Below, in pieces: positions 43,401 to 48,200 of a stretch of 64,000 bases of DNA. A model generated the notes under the pieces. The model did no database searches and was not told the DNA's origin. It worked only from the letters and a program-made list of their open reading frames with translations. Every line of letters begins with the position of its first letter. Positions within the stretch are counted from its first letter, which is position 1. Source of the stretch: Metellina segmentata. Its lineage: Eukaryota > Arthropoda > Arachnida > Araneae > Tetragnathidae. The stretch is taken from NCBI GenBank assembly GCA_947359465.1, contig OX375873.1, forward strand, positions 88,520,478 through 88,584,477, given 5' to 3'. A program made the position numbers and the translations under genes.

Positions 43401-44742
43401 AAAATATTATAATTTTTACTAGGACATTTTCAGACAGCCTCTAATGAAATACTGCAAAATCTATAATTGGAGGGGACCCGACTTTGTGTGGATTCTGAAC
43501 CTCTATTAACAACTATGCCACAATTGGGATTCAACCTCCCGGGGTCTGTTGAACTGAGAATCAGAACACCGACCACTAAGCTACCAAGCAGGATTTAAAT
43601 ATCTAACATAAAATGTTATTAAACTGTTTTAAATAGCATGTGCAGTTAAAATTTTCAGTCATTTGATTAACCTTTTTCAAACAATTTGTTTCATTAGTTA
43701 TAGTGTGTGATTCTTTGCTGTACGTATATAATCATCTTGGTCTTGAAATATTAAGATTTTTTGTATACTAATAAATAATTAATAATGAGTCTACATTAAT
43801 AAACCTTGGATTAAACTGGTGGTCTACTAAAGAGACCAGATACTCGTATTTGTGCCACAGTATATATTTATTGTGAAAATTTTACAAACACTTTCACATT
43901 GTAACAGACAGCATCCCCCTCATTAAACCAAATAAGTCAATGACAGAGAACGTACACTCTAGCTCGAAATTTAAAACTTTTATTAAAACTCCATCAAATT
44001 CGGCTCGGATAACACGCTCTTGGTTAATGGGAACTCGGACAGTCAAGGTCAGTCATTTGGGGAGTAAATGCCCTCAAAACAAGTTCGGCTTATTTAACCA
44101 TCAAAACTAATGAAGCAATTCAGATTCAAGGAAATTTTGAATCAAATAGGGATCAAAACAAGATCATTACTTATGCTCTTATCGAATCAGTAAATTGTGG
44201 GTGAAAACTACAATTATTTATTTATCAAAGAATAGCTATTTAATTGAACCGATGGTTGTCATTTAGTTTGGCTTTAAAAAGGGTAACAATAAAGAATTTT
44301 GACCATGATAGCAATATTTTCAAACTCTTACGTCCATTTCAAAACCTGTTTGACAAAAAATCAGTGGAAAAACATAAACAATCTAATTAAAATTCGAAAT
44401 TGTGTTTGATTTCGAAACCAAAGCAAGCGCTTTTATTTAAATTTATAAACTACGGTCCAAGTTACATTTTGTTGACTGTCAAAACCAATTTTTAGCGTTG
44501 TCTGAGATCAAGACTAAAGTCTAGTATTTATGTTTATAAATTCATTTTTTTGTAAATACACAAATAAATGTCAACAAATTTAGTTGTTTAACTCAATTTA
44601 TCGCTTATGAACATTGCGTTGAATTTAACAGCATTTGTTTTATAGATTTTGACTTTATTGGTGATAATAAACTATTTACTATCCTAGAAATAATATATTC
44701 CAGCTTGTTTTAAAAGTTACTTACTATTTTCGTAACATGCAT
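10327..44742 (-). CDS. CFAP44: CFAP44 (WDR52), 5' 20 exons; 3' end outside the window
   Basis: CFAP44 is a WD40 and coiled-coil axonemal protein. With CFAP43 it tethers inner dynein arm I1/f to the doublet microtubule, and it is needed for cilia and sperm flagella. Predicted coding exons in gene order are 44725-44742, 43240-43364, 41414-41576, 39541-39683, 37875-38063, 37664-37793, 35429-35602, 33591-33821, 32077-32224, 31017-31111, 28861-29136, 24762-24893, 24046-24201, 23211-23310, 16280-16389, 15929-16065, 15588-15752, 12770-12875, 11848-12087 and 10327-10483. Phases agree at all 19 junctions, giving about 998 codons without a stop. The order of motifs follows vertebrate CFAP44 as I remember it: SFGY, HPSESYF, GSDG, NGSLW, VVGFDDG, a charged linker, HDSDFG, EDGNIFV, coiled coil. 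The usual protein is ~1800 aa, so the C-terminal coiled coils are missing here. Confidence 0.9.
10484..11847. other. CFAP44 intron 19
   Basis: AT-rich. A less AT-rich patch at 11330-11570 gives a chance + frame and looks repeat-like, but I could not assign it. Nothing else recognised. Confidence 0.5.
11848..12087 (-). CDS. CFAP44: CFAP44 exon 19, coiled coil
   Basis: Eighty codons, helical and heptad-like: KVLSVEEDLQYKLSEKQ, then LKNRYIQFKENYDAYL and TIPESLLLNHQ. It parallels the SIEE...LREEF...LPE segment after the second propeller. Confidence 0.88.
12088..12769. other. CFAP44 intron 18
   Basis: AT-rich with short A and T runs; nothing recognised. Confidence 0.5.
12770..12875 (-). CDS. CFAP44: CFAP44 exon 18, WD40
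   Basis: SLIATAAEDGNIFVIQFN continues the repeat of exon 17 and corresponds to FSTGADGNIFVY. It ends NKPAISL at GTAAGA. Confidence 0.9.
12876..13740. other. CFAP44 intron 17, part left of the Tc1 relic
   Basis: No coding or repeat signal recognised. Confidence 0.5.
13807..15350 (-). pseudogene. Tc1-like (DD34E) transposase pseudogene
   Basis: Read on the minus strand, pieces of a Tc1 transposase occur in order. A helix-turn-helix part (LSIQAIASILDVPKSSVAYV) and a second one ending KTIRREL lie at ~15060-15340. The first catalytic Asp is in EWKTVYWSDES, inside the repeated units. The second is in FFQQDRAPHHT and the Glu in NPIEYLWDELE, with 34 residues between (13978-14223). A GGPTCY C-terminus ends at a TAA at 13807-13809. 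Stops and frameshifts break it, and a 267-bp middle segment is present three times, so it is not functional. Confidence 0.9.
14241..15041 (-). repeat. Three tandem 267-bp copies of a transposase segment
   Basis: Units start at 14241, 14508 and 14775, each beginning atgaaaaacaaccccacac on the + strand. They differ at only a handful of sites (for example cagtgcag versus cagtccag, and gggcgacac versus gggcaacac). Each carries the WSDES part of the catalytic domain. The near identity contrasts with the decay of the gene and dates the amplification after inactivation. Confidence 0.95.
15588..15752 (-). CDS. CFAP44: CFAP44 exon 17, WD40
   Basis: SPCGKFLFMGLQNGSVNI is a canonical WD strand. PIHDSDFGLVKFLNVSPDG equals the MHDNDYG motif of CFAP44. 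The donor is GTAAGT. Confidence 0.92.
15929..16065 (-). CDS. CFAP44: CFAP44 exon 16, WD40
   Basis: DKNDFGYLFEFAL matches the vertebrate FDAGYLYEC-type motif; it ends ETIPVLSMQY plus two bases. Confidence 0.88.
16280..16389 (-). CDS. CFAP44: CFAP44 exon 15, linker and start of the second propeller
   Basis: It completes the split codon and reads KREKREKDLGF...LPDHIWLSL, ending at GTAAGC. The 6.8 kb intron upstream of it (16390-23210) holds the Polinton-like relic. Confidence 0.88.
16658..16797 (+). repeat. Left inverted end of the Polinton-like relic
   Basis: It contains acatgttaataac, three ~31-bp units with gtatac cores, then ggttgta. The reverse complement of 22701-22825 shows the same succession with many substitutions. 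Confidence 0.6.
16690..16782 (+). repeat. Three 31-bp direct repeats in the left end
   Basis: Units starting at 16690, 16721 and 16752 read gttcggagagatattatctg, gttcggagagctaatatctg and gtccggagtgatattatctg, each followed by tatacga or tatacaa. Confidence 0.85.
18091..18597. mobile_element. Non-autonomous hAT element (507 bp) with 8-bp target duplication
   Basis: It starts caggggttcccaaactt and ends with the inverted form aactttgggaacccctg-like (cactttgggaacccctg). Both sides carry the 8-bp duplication atatatac (18083-18090 and 18598-18605), the hallmark of hAT insertion. No transposase frame. It is nested in the Polinton-like relic, so it is younger. Confidence 0.92.
18660..18945 (-). pseudogene. 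Remnant resembling a Polinton/adintovirus minor virion protein
   Basis: One minus frame reads YYQHQVGGNYFQGASN and a little later GYGFFGDL, with LSSGKHIGKQLL after it. This Gly/Tyr-rich start and basic tail resemble the small core/membrane-lytic virion protein common in Polintons. A stop interrupts it after ~60 codons and a further ~25 codons follow in frame. Cellular role none expected. Confidence 0.55.
18946..20344. other. Unassigned interior of the Polinton-like relic
   Basis: No convincing protein remains were recognised on either strand. Confidence 0.45.
20345..20880 (-). pseudogene. Polinton/adintovirus-type integrase remnant
   Basis: Across shifted minus-strand frames I can read LDNIYFDGLNLASFGKV (~20820-20870), QDTYTIHKPVGF (~20725-20761), LLEALKKLV, and FQTDWDGEFYKKVQ (~20440-20480). 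These resemble the DNA-binding region, linker and second catalytic Asp region of the retrovirus-like integrase of Polintons. Several stops and frameshifts separate them. The QDTYT.HKPV motif is the strongest clue. Confidence 0.65.
21600..21853 (-). pseudogene. Remnant resembling a Polinton accessory protein
   Basis: From an ATG at 21853 the frame reads MALVPHKSF and, after a stop, an acidic segment with LEDEISILH and DDIKMKL. The ALVP start, a D/E-rich DEM..IL-like segment and spacing recall a small protein common in Polinton/adintovirus genomes. The function of that family is not known to me. Confidence 0.45.
21870..22080 (-). pseudogene. Remnant resembling a Polinton GGF(L)P hydrophobic protein
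   Basis: A Lys-rich lead (VSKKKHVES) is followed by GTKWWFQPLILPIIISALAE and IGGQATAIRLMKL. Polintons often encode a basic protein with a hydrophobic GGFLP segment ending in A/G-rich AIAKAV, which this recalls. It is broken and adjoins the remnant at 21600-21853. Confidence 0.45.
22701..22825 (-). repeat. Right inverted end of the Polinton-like relic
   Basis: It holds three gtatac-centred units (22728-22800) and gttattaacatgt, inverted relative to the left end at 16658-16797. The order is conserved but identity is low, implying age. Confidence 0.55.
23211..23310 (-). CDS. CFAP44: CFAP44 exon 14, charged linker
   Basis: An acidic then Lys-rich segment (DSDCEECSELPEDGKKALKK) ends in a split Glu codon. 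It corresponds to the charged linker between the two propellers. Confidence 0.85.
23311..24045. other. CFAP44 intron 13
   Basis: AT-rich, nothing recognised. Confidence 0.5.
24046..24201 (-). CDS. CFAP44: CFAP44 exon 13
   Basis: NVERLLVFCKHSYFLEVDVP matches vertebrate NTLLIVCENGYILESPLP, then FQDIKSTFFVENKNCQIYKI. Fifty-two codons with a GTATGG donor. Confidence 0.9.
24202..24761. other. CFAP44 intron 12
   Basis: AT-rich, nothing recognised. Confidence 0.5.
24762..24893 (-). CDS. CFAP44: CFAP44 exon 12, WD40
   Basis: GLDSKLFFTLVEN completes the exon 11 repeat, and FEWISHPN corresponds to vertebrate LTWSPQSHPEN. It is separated from exon 11 by a ~4 kb intron packed with transposons. Confidence 0.9.
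24894..25437. other. CFAP44 intron 11, first part
   Basis: AT-rich. An open minus frame crosses from exon 12 to 25208, but it lacks protein-like composition and precedes the exon 12 acceptor, so it is chance. Confidence 0.5.
25438..26033 (+). mobile_element. Internally deleted mariner-like element (596 bp)
   Basis: Inverted termini tgagggttgtttaataaag and (reverse complement) taagggctgttcaataaag match at 16 of 19 bases. TA dinucleotides (25436-25437 and 26034-26035) flank both ends, as expected for mariner insertion. Confidence 0.9.
25617..25985 (+). pseudogene. Mariner transposase pseudogene (ends only)
   Basis: The start MDVTRKVNTLH and a following FALQIAS-like stretch resemble the mariner N-terminus. 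FFSPEFEETLPGKAVF and WDALHVMGS resemble its C-terminus. The catalytic middle is deleted and stops are present. Confidence 0.75.
26070..27041. mobile_element. Long palindrome / foldback element (972 bp)
   Basis: Left arm 26070-26530 and right arm 26576-27041 are inverted copies over their whole length with scattered mismatches, separated by ~45 bp. The ends read gggtaattccacgcaaaatg and, inverted, gggtcattccatgtaaaatg. No coding frame. It has the form of a foldback transposon; I could not find a clear target-site duplication. Confidence 0.88.
27045..27962 (+). repeat. Repeat unit A (~270 bp), split by a Helitron
   Basis: Starts aatgaaaaaaggtttagcac. Without the Helitron (27249-27894) it is ~272 bp and matches unit B at 27963-28838 along its length. 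Confidence 0.85.
27249..27894 (+). mobile_element. Non-autonomous Helitron (646 bp)
   Basis: It begins TCTATATATATATTTC after an A and ends CTAG before a T, the A^T target of Helitrons. A GC hairpin (gggggcgggccccc) abuts the terminal CTAG. A 3' subterminal cluster of small hairpins (gcgagcgaagcgagc, ggttcgcgcagcgaacc) supports this. No Rep/helicase is encoded; the 81-codon frame inside looks accidental. Confidence 0.87.
28195..28816 (+). mobile_element. Pogo/Tigger-type element, internally deleted (622 bp)
   Basis: Inverted ends cagtaaaatgccaattatcc and cagtagagtcccgattatcc are flanked by TA on both sides (28193-28194, 28817-28818). The ATCCGAG core of the ends is typical of pogo/Tigger elements. 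Confidence 0.9.
28340..28652 (+). pseudogene. C-terminal end of a Tigger transposase
   Basis: The frame reads RDWINADEQETTDKM, an acidic run (DESSDDDEKNDDEN), KISHTDGLKTIESAIEYIEQ and a final KPINDFLS. This is the acidic tail, helix and terminal ITDFF-like motif of jerky/Tigger transposases. The CENP-B and DDE domains are deleted. Confidence 0.8.
28861..29136 (-). CDS. CFAP44: CFAP44 exon 11, WD40
   Basis: LDDVGASVIVGFDDGTLRWL is the conserved VVGF.DG repeat. An acidic 50-residue insertion follows, then KLHSNTVQCLNMSNKSSIMV, the start of the next repeat. Ninety-two codons, phase 0. Confidence 0.93.
29645..29947 (-). repeat. tRNA-derived SINE (family 1)
   Basis: On the minus strand it has a tRNA-like head with box A (gtggttaaggtg) and box B (agttcaaatctg), then the body shared with copies at 56 and 57 kb. 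It lies in CFAP44 intron 10, in gene orientation. Confidence 0.88.
29948..31016. other. CFAP44 intron 10, remainder
   Basis: AT-rich, nothing recognised. Confidence 0.5.
31017..31111 (-). CDS. CFAP44: CFAP44 exon 10, WD40
   Basis: It encodes DVIIFDCISKDVL...STPATALIWPDSK, matching the vertebrate VRVYDFISKTPL and TSLTWVP pair. The donor GTGCAT is weak but phase fits. Confidence 0.9.
31112..32076. other. CFAP44 intron 9
   Basis: AT-rich; two overlapping chance frames near 31440-31660 on opposite strands, no features. Confidence 0.5.
32077..32224 (-). CDS. CFAP44: CFAP44 exon 9, WD40
   Basis: It begins DYNGSLWRADIQ, equivalent to vertebrate DANGAIWKLDL, and continues LLLGPGIHLTNMTMCDVYP. It ends one base into a Gly codon at a GTTAGT donor. 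Confidence 0.92.
32705..33130 (-). repeat. GC-richer interspersed repeat with (AAC)n tail, SINE-like
   Basis: On the minus strand it ends in gaaacaacaacaacaacaaa, a simple-repeat tail as in some SINEs. Its start has gttgtgggttctgtcctc, which could be a degraded box B. Base composition is clearly less AT-rich than the intron around it. Family not recognised. Confidence 0.6.
33131..33590. other. CFAP44 intron 8, part next to exon 8
   Basis: Nothing recognised. Confidence 0.5.
33591..33821 (-). CDS. CFAP44: CFAP44 exon 8
   Basis: FWKHSDIL completes the WD repeat begun in exon 7. A Glu-rich insertion (SSEEMIEESSNE) follows, then QIFQLSDKSSFVHAVLY. Seventy-seven codons, phase 0 at both ends. Confidence 0.9.
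33822..34639. other. CFAP44 intron 7, first part
   Basis: AT-rich, nothing recognised. Confidence 0.5.
34640..35070 (-). repeat. Unclassified GC-richer repeat-like segment
   Basis: Composition and edges stand out from the intron. A 75-codon minus frame (34748-34975) shows no family motif. It is probably an old transposon copy. Confidence 0.4.
35429..35602 (-). CDS. CFAP44: CFAP44 exon 7, WD40
   Basis: The 58 codons read FMSATDEGYFLLWN...CHEGSIG...LISFGSDGVIK. They match the vertebrate stretch with SEWGNMLLW, HDGPIN and ITAGSDGFVRIW in spacing and order. Confidence 0.93.
35603..36121. other. CFAP44 intron 6, first part
   Basis: Nothing recognised. Confidence 0.5.
36122..36352 (-). repeat. 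tRNA-derived SINE (family 2), copy 1
   Basis: Read on the minus strand: gtcgccgtggttcagagggt (box A region) and caagttcgattcctgtcag (box B), then a body with tgtgtctgg. It contains a short (cacacatactga)n run. Confidence 0.8.
36353..37663. other. CFAP44 intron 6, remainder
   Basis: AT-rich, nothing recognised. Confidence 0.5.
37664..37793 (-). CDS. CFAP44: CFAP44 exon 6
   Basis: It encodes VWTVTLERDD, an acidic loop with EISVIQEEEC, then CTVSLPDNY, and ends at GTGAGT. It is separated from exon 5 by an intron of only 81 bp. Confidence 0.87.
37875..38063 (-). CDS. CFAP44: CFAP44 exon 5, WD40
   Basis: PEGELLISISGDPENKIIIW, then later FITSGKGNIK, give a classic WD repeat (GD...IIIW) and the start of the next. 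The donor is GTAAGT. Confidence 0.92.
38064..38898. other. CFAP44 intron 4, first part
   Basis: A short inverted duplication surrounds 38270-38410 (cttagtcgaattagaggcaa versus its complement near 38385). Otherwise nothing recognised. Confidence 0.5.
38899..39060 (-). repeat. tRNA-derived SINE (family 2), copy 2
   Basis: Minus strand catggctcaatggatatgcc and aggtttgattcctgtcaggt correspond to the head of the 36122-36352 copy; the body again has gtgtctggcacagaatgg. Confidence 0.75.
39541..39683 (-). CDS. CFAP44: CFAP44 exon 4, WD40
   Basis: It encodes GHPSESYFAASEKGPNF and then a YPELTLHKTL strand, the counterpart of vertebrate VHPHKTYFTVAEKG and YPSLKPYRVL. It ends at GTAAGT in phase 2. Confidence 0.9.
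39684..40577. other. CFAP44 intron 3, first part
   Basis: AT-rich, nothing recognised. Confidence 0.5.
40578..41372 (-). mobile_element. Non-autonomous Helitron, family H1, copy in CFAP44 intron 3
   Basis: The minus-strand start TCTCTACTATTATAAAAGG at 41372, after an A, equals the start of the copies at 59784 and 62710. The shared body follows (cggcacttacagtaatg, tttggcacacaggta). The 3' end is less clear: a ctagccac match near 40578-40584 but no clean CTAG-T junction. A ~65-bp piece of the body (40612-40680) recurs at 40873-40940. Confidence 0.72.
41414..41576 (-). CDS. CFAP44: CFAP44 exon 3, start of the first WD40 propeller
   Basis: Frame YSFGYQC...LITISGN...YGTGFACVD ends at a perfect GTAAGT donor. 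YSFGYQC corresponds to the HSFGYDC motif that opens the propeller of vertebrate CFAP44. Confidence 0.88.
41577..42174. other. CFAP44 intron 2, first part
   Basis: AT-rich, nothing recognised. Confidence 0.5.
42175..42747 (+). pseudogene. C-terminal half of a mariner-type DDE transposase
   Basis: Frames read GFSYNGKLKIKRV, FLNEIPSLYPQCHLSVELHQ region with LHQDKASSHTSKST (catalytic Asp), then IPTKSPDVSPMDFFVFGLLK, GLWKAVQEWNRIPL, WKLRCRKIVQNKGYQIEH. This order is that of mariner-like transposases of arthropods. The position after PM is Asp. At least one frameshift splits it; the last 105 codons (42430-42747) are open. No terminal repeats found. Confidence 0.8.
43240..43364 (-). CDS. CFAP44: CFAP44 exon 2
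   Basis: A strong acceptor (tttcttttactag) opens a frame starting IPSASNLQ. The frame reaches a stop soon after SLKILYPCK, so a donor must come first. Only ATATT|GTATCC gives the phase required by exon 3; it is a weak donor. The lysine-rich segment matches no domain, as expected for the variable N-terminus. Confidence 0.6.
43475..43590 (-). repeat. tRNA-derived SINE head (family 3)
   Basis: Minus strand ggtagcttagtggtcggtg (box A) and gaggttgaatcccaa (box B), 40-50 bp apart, as in tRNA genes. It has no proper anticodon stem/loop, so it is a SINE rather than a tRNA gene. Confidence 0.65.
43591..44724. other. CFAP44 intron 1, remainder
   Basis: AT-rich, nothing recognised. Confidence 0.5.
44725..44742 (-). 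CDS. CFAP44: CFAP44 exon 1 (coding part)
   Basis: ATG CAT GTT ACG AAA ATA precedes a consensus donor GTAAGT. Upstream in this frame a TGA is reached with no other ATG, so this is the first possible start. A second ATG at 44738 is out of phase with exon 2. Confidence 0.65.
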
Positions 44743-45168
44743 TACATATGTTGAAATATTTACATTCCTTCTATAAGAAGAAGAGGAACGTGGTAATCAT
44801 TTTAACTGTCTGCAATATTTACTGGTTTCTGATTGGATGTCGTATTGCATCTTTGTTGTCTGTCCTCAGCTGTTTTATGTTGACGATTGAAGAAATTTAA
44901 TTTGTCGTGTAATCCTCCACTAGAAATCTCGAATTAACCAAACGAAAAGTTGTTCTGAGATATTTTCTGTTCTTGATATGCCATTTTTATGTACAATTCA
45001 TAAACATCCGAAATTTTTAACATAAATCATTCTACTTTTCCTTTTCTGTATTATTCCTTTGTTATAATGTTATTCCTTTGTTGTGATGGCTAGAACGAAG
45101 GTACCCTAGCCGACTAATATTAAAACTTTTACTGCGTTAATTTTTGCTGTGATATAATAAATTTTAAG
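44743..45168. promoter_or_regulatory. Bidirectional promoter region between CFAP44 and RNF11
   Basis: Only 426 bp separate the two divergent start codons. It holds an inverted CCAAT box (attgg at 44832-44836) in tctgattggatg and no TATA box near either start, as is common for shared housekeeping promoters. An X-box for RFX factors, expected for a ciliary gene, was not recognised by eye. Both 5' UTRs must lie within or span this interval. Confidence 0.65.
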
Positions 45169-45279
45169 ATGGGTAATTGTTTGAAATCTGTTTCTACCGA
45201 TGACATATCTTTGTTACGGGAAAACCAAAGTGCTAGAGAATCTTCCTCTGATCAGTTAGGACCACCACCACCTTACCAA
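45169..45279 (+). CDS. RNF11: RNF11 exon 1
   Basis: Thirty-seven codons, MGNCLKS to PPPPYQ, ending at CAA|GTAATT in phase 0. Confidence 0.95.
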
Positions 45280-48200
45280 GTAATTTTATTTTATTTTCAT
45301 TTTGTCGTTTGAAGTTGTTGAACTGTTTGATTAGTAATTAATAAAATTTGAATTTCTTTCTCCAATTTGTTTTTGAATCCATATTTTAATACTTTCTGAA
45401 TCTATTATGTTCTCAATGCTTAAATTTCGTGAGTGTTTACATTCTGTGTCACAAAGTAATATTTATTATTCAGAATATTATTTGTGTTATCAATTCTCTC
45501 TTGATTTTAATAAACTAACAAAATTTGTAAGTGAAAAAACAAAACCTCATTCTGGAACATATCCTTGTGTTTCCTGCATCAAATATAACCCATGTGTTTG
45601 AGTATATTGTGTCAGAAAAAGAATAATATGAAATCTTTCATCAATTAATTCAAAATGAAGGAAAAACAAAGAACATATTGGAAGTAAATGCATTAAATAA
45701 TAAATATTCCTTTATATCATAGTATATAATAATTTTATGTTTCATATAATTTATAAACAATTTCAATTCTTGATGACCTAACTGGTTTTGGCGGAGGGGT
45801 TGTGCTCTCATTTAAGAAGTTCAAAACAATTTCAACTGCACTATATACCTACTTATAGAATATCAGAATTTTCTGAGAAACATCTATTTGTTTGTAATCT
45901 GTCATCCAAATTGTTAAATTTTAGAACATAAATTTGTCTTTGACCTTTTTTCTACAGATTAAGAATTCAAGAAAATGTTTAACAGTGTGATACATTTTAT
46001 ATCAAGAGGGGTGAATCTTTAAATGCATTTTCATTCCAAAGATCTCTTTGGATCATATATTTAAAAGAAGGTTGGGTGGGCTAGATCTTTGTCTCGTTTG
46101 ATCACTAAGCCTTAAAAGTATGGTAGCAAAAAAATTTATGTATTCTTTGAGTTGAGTAGTACGGAAATTACTGAAAACTACAGGGCTTTACAAATATGAA
46201 ATGAAAGTAAATATGTAAAATGACTAAACAATCTAGTGAGTTTTTAAATTGTTTTTGTAAATCCACTTTTCATTTTGTGGCACAAAGTGCAGTTCGTAAA
46301 ATATATATATATATATATATATTTAAATATGATAGAAGATTTAAGTGAAGAGATTTATTAAAAAAGCATATTTGTTTGGTGGTTATGACTCATTTATGGT
46401 ATGTATTGTATGAAGATGTTTATCAAATGGAAATATTAAGAAGTTGCTGAATGCTGAAATATTTTGCCAGTGTGTATTATACATTTCATGTTTACTATCT
46501 AAATGTTGAAGCCTTGAGTAACATCTAAACTAATGATAAAAGAAAGTAAACCAAATAGGGAAGGAAATTTATTAATGGTTCAAATATGCTATACTAATAT
46601 TAGGGCTTGACTTTTCATGGCAATGGCACTTCAGTCCTTTTTCTATAATTATTTTGATTTTTGGAAACAAATTGGATGTTTGTAGCATTTTTTCAGAGTA
46701 CTCGAGGGTCATCGTTTATCATTTTCTTCATTTTTTATTTAAAAAAAAACTAATTTTGCATTTGGATTAAGCTTTTAAATGTACCAAATAAAAGCCATTC
46801 AACTATCACCTATTTTAGCAACTCTTCAAGACACTGTTTATTGCAATCCTGTGATGAAGAAAAGATTTTTTGTCATGTTAAAGCTTTCTAGATATTTCTC
46901 AGGAGAACTAACTGGAGTAATATCAAATTATAACAAAAATTAAACGGGTTATTGTCATTTAACAAGTAAATAATTATTCAGTACACTTGGAATTCAGAAA
47001 CCTATATTAGAAAACCAGCTTGGAAACAACTAAAACCAATCAGTAAAAAGCAGATTTTCTACGCTGATTTGAACAGTAACAGAAATAGTGCAATAATGTA
47101 AAATTTTAAGTCATGTATTAAAGACAAACAAAAAGTTAACACTACTTTTATGAAATGAATTTGTGTCATACTTAACGTTTATAAACTATTTTCTTACAAT
47201 CAACTACTTTCTGTTTCTTGCTGTCGTCTAAAAGAAAAATATGTTTCCAAAAAGTATTTTTTTAAAAATAGTGCAAACTTATGAAGTACGAACTGATAAA
47301 TAATTATTTTAACCTTAACTGGATACTTTCCATGTTCTGTTTAGTTTAAAATTAGTGTTACATGATAGCATTTTACCACACGTTAATTTATCTTACAATT
47401 TCACTAGTTTAATGAATGATGCACTAGGCTAGTGATGAGTTTTAGGCATTTTGTGACACCTTAATCATAGATCTTAAATAATAAAGCATGTTTACTCAAT
47501 CCATTATGTAGCATTGCTTTAATGAATGATTTTTCACTTTCTGAGGAATCTGAAATTTATTTTTAGGAAACTGTCTCTGTCCCAGTTTACTATCCATCTC
47601 CTAATGTCAGTCGTCCAGCTTCACAACTGACCGAAGAAGAGCAAATCAAAATAGCTCAAAGAATTGGACTTATTCAACATCTACCTACTGGGAAATATGA
47701 TGGAAGCAAAAAGAATAGAGAGTATGTACTCTAATATTTATTATTTTTTTAAACTCTAGTAAATAATGGTAGACAGGGTACATACACCTACTGAAATTCC
47801 TAAAAAAACTGGAATTTTGCAACTTATCTAGGGATCTTGAAAAGTATTTTTTTCTCCTGATATTTCTTTTTATCTCCTGAAAAATAATAATCAAAGAGCA
47901 AAAAAATAAAATTATGACAAAACATAAAATCAGCACGTTAAAGTTGTATGAAGAAGATTGAAAAAAAACGCCATTCAAATTATTAAGTGTGAATGTTGAA
48001 AATAAAGAATCTTACAAAGATGCAACCAAAGTATATATAGTGGTTTTGTCACCAGAAAAAACTTTAAATATTTAAGTAAAGATGTTCGGTAACGAAAAGA
48101 AAATAATGGAGTTTTATTTAAACTGCAGGCAATTTTTATTAAAATAAACAAAAAAAATAATAGAAAAATGCCCCTTAAATTTATCTAGTGCGGAATATGT

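Noticed and set aside
44736..44738. ATG at 44738 as CFAP44 start
   Set aside because: It gives the wrong phase at the exon 1 donor for exon 2; the ATG at 44742 fits.
46300..46321. (AT)n run
   Set aside because: Ordinary microsatellite in an AT-rich intron.
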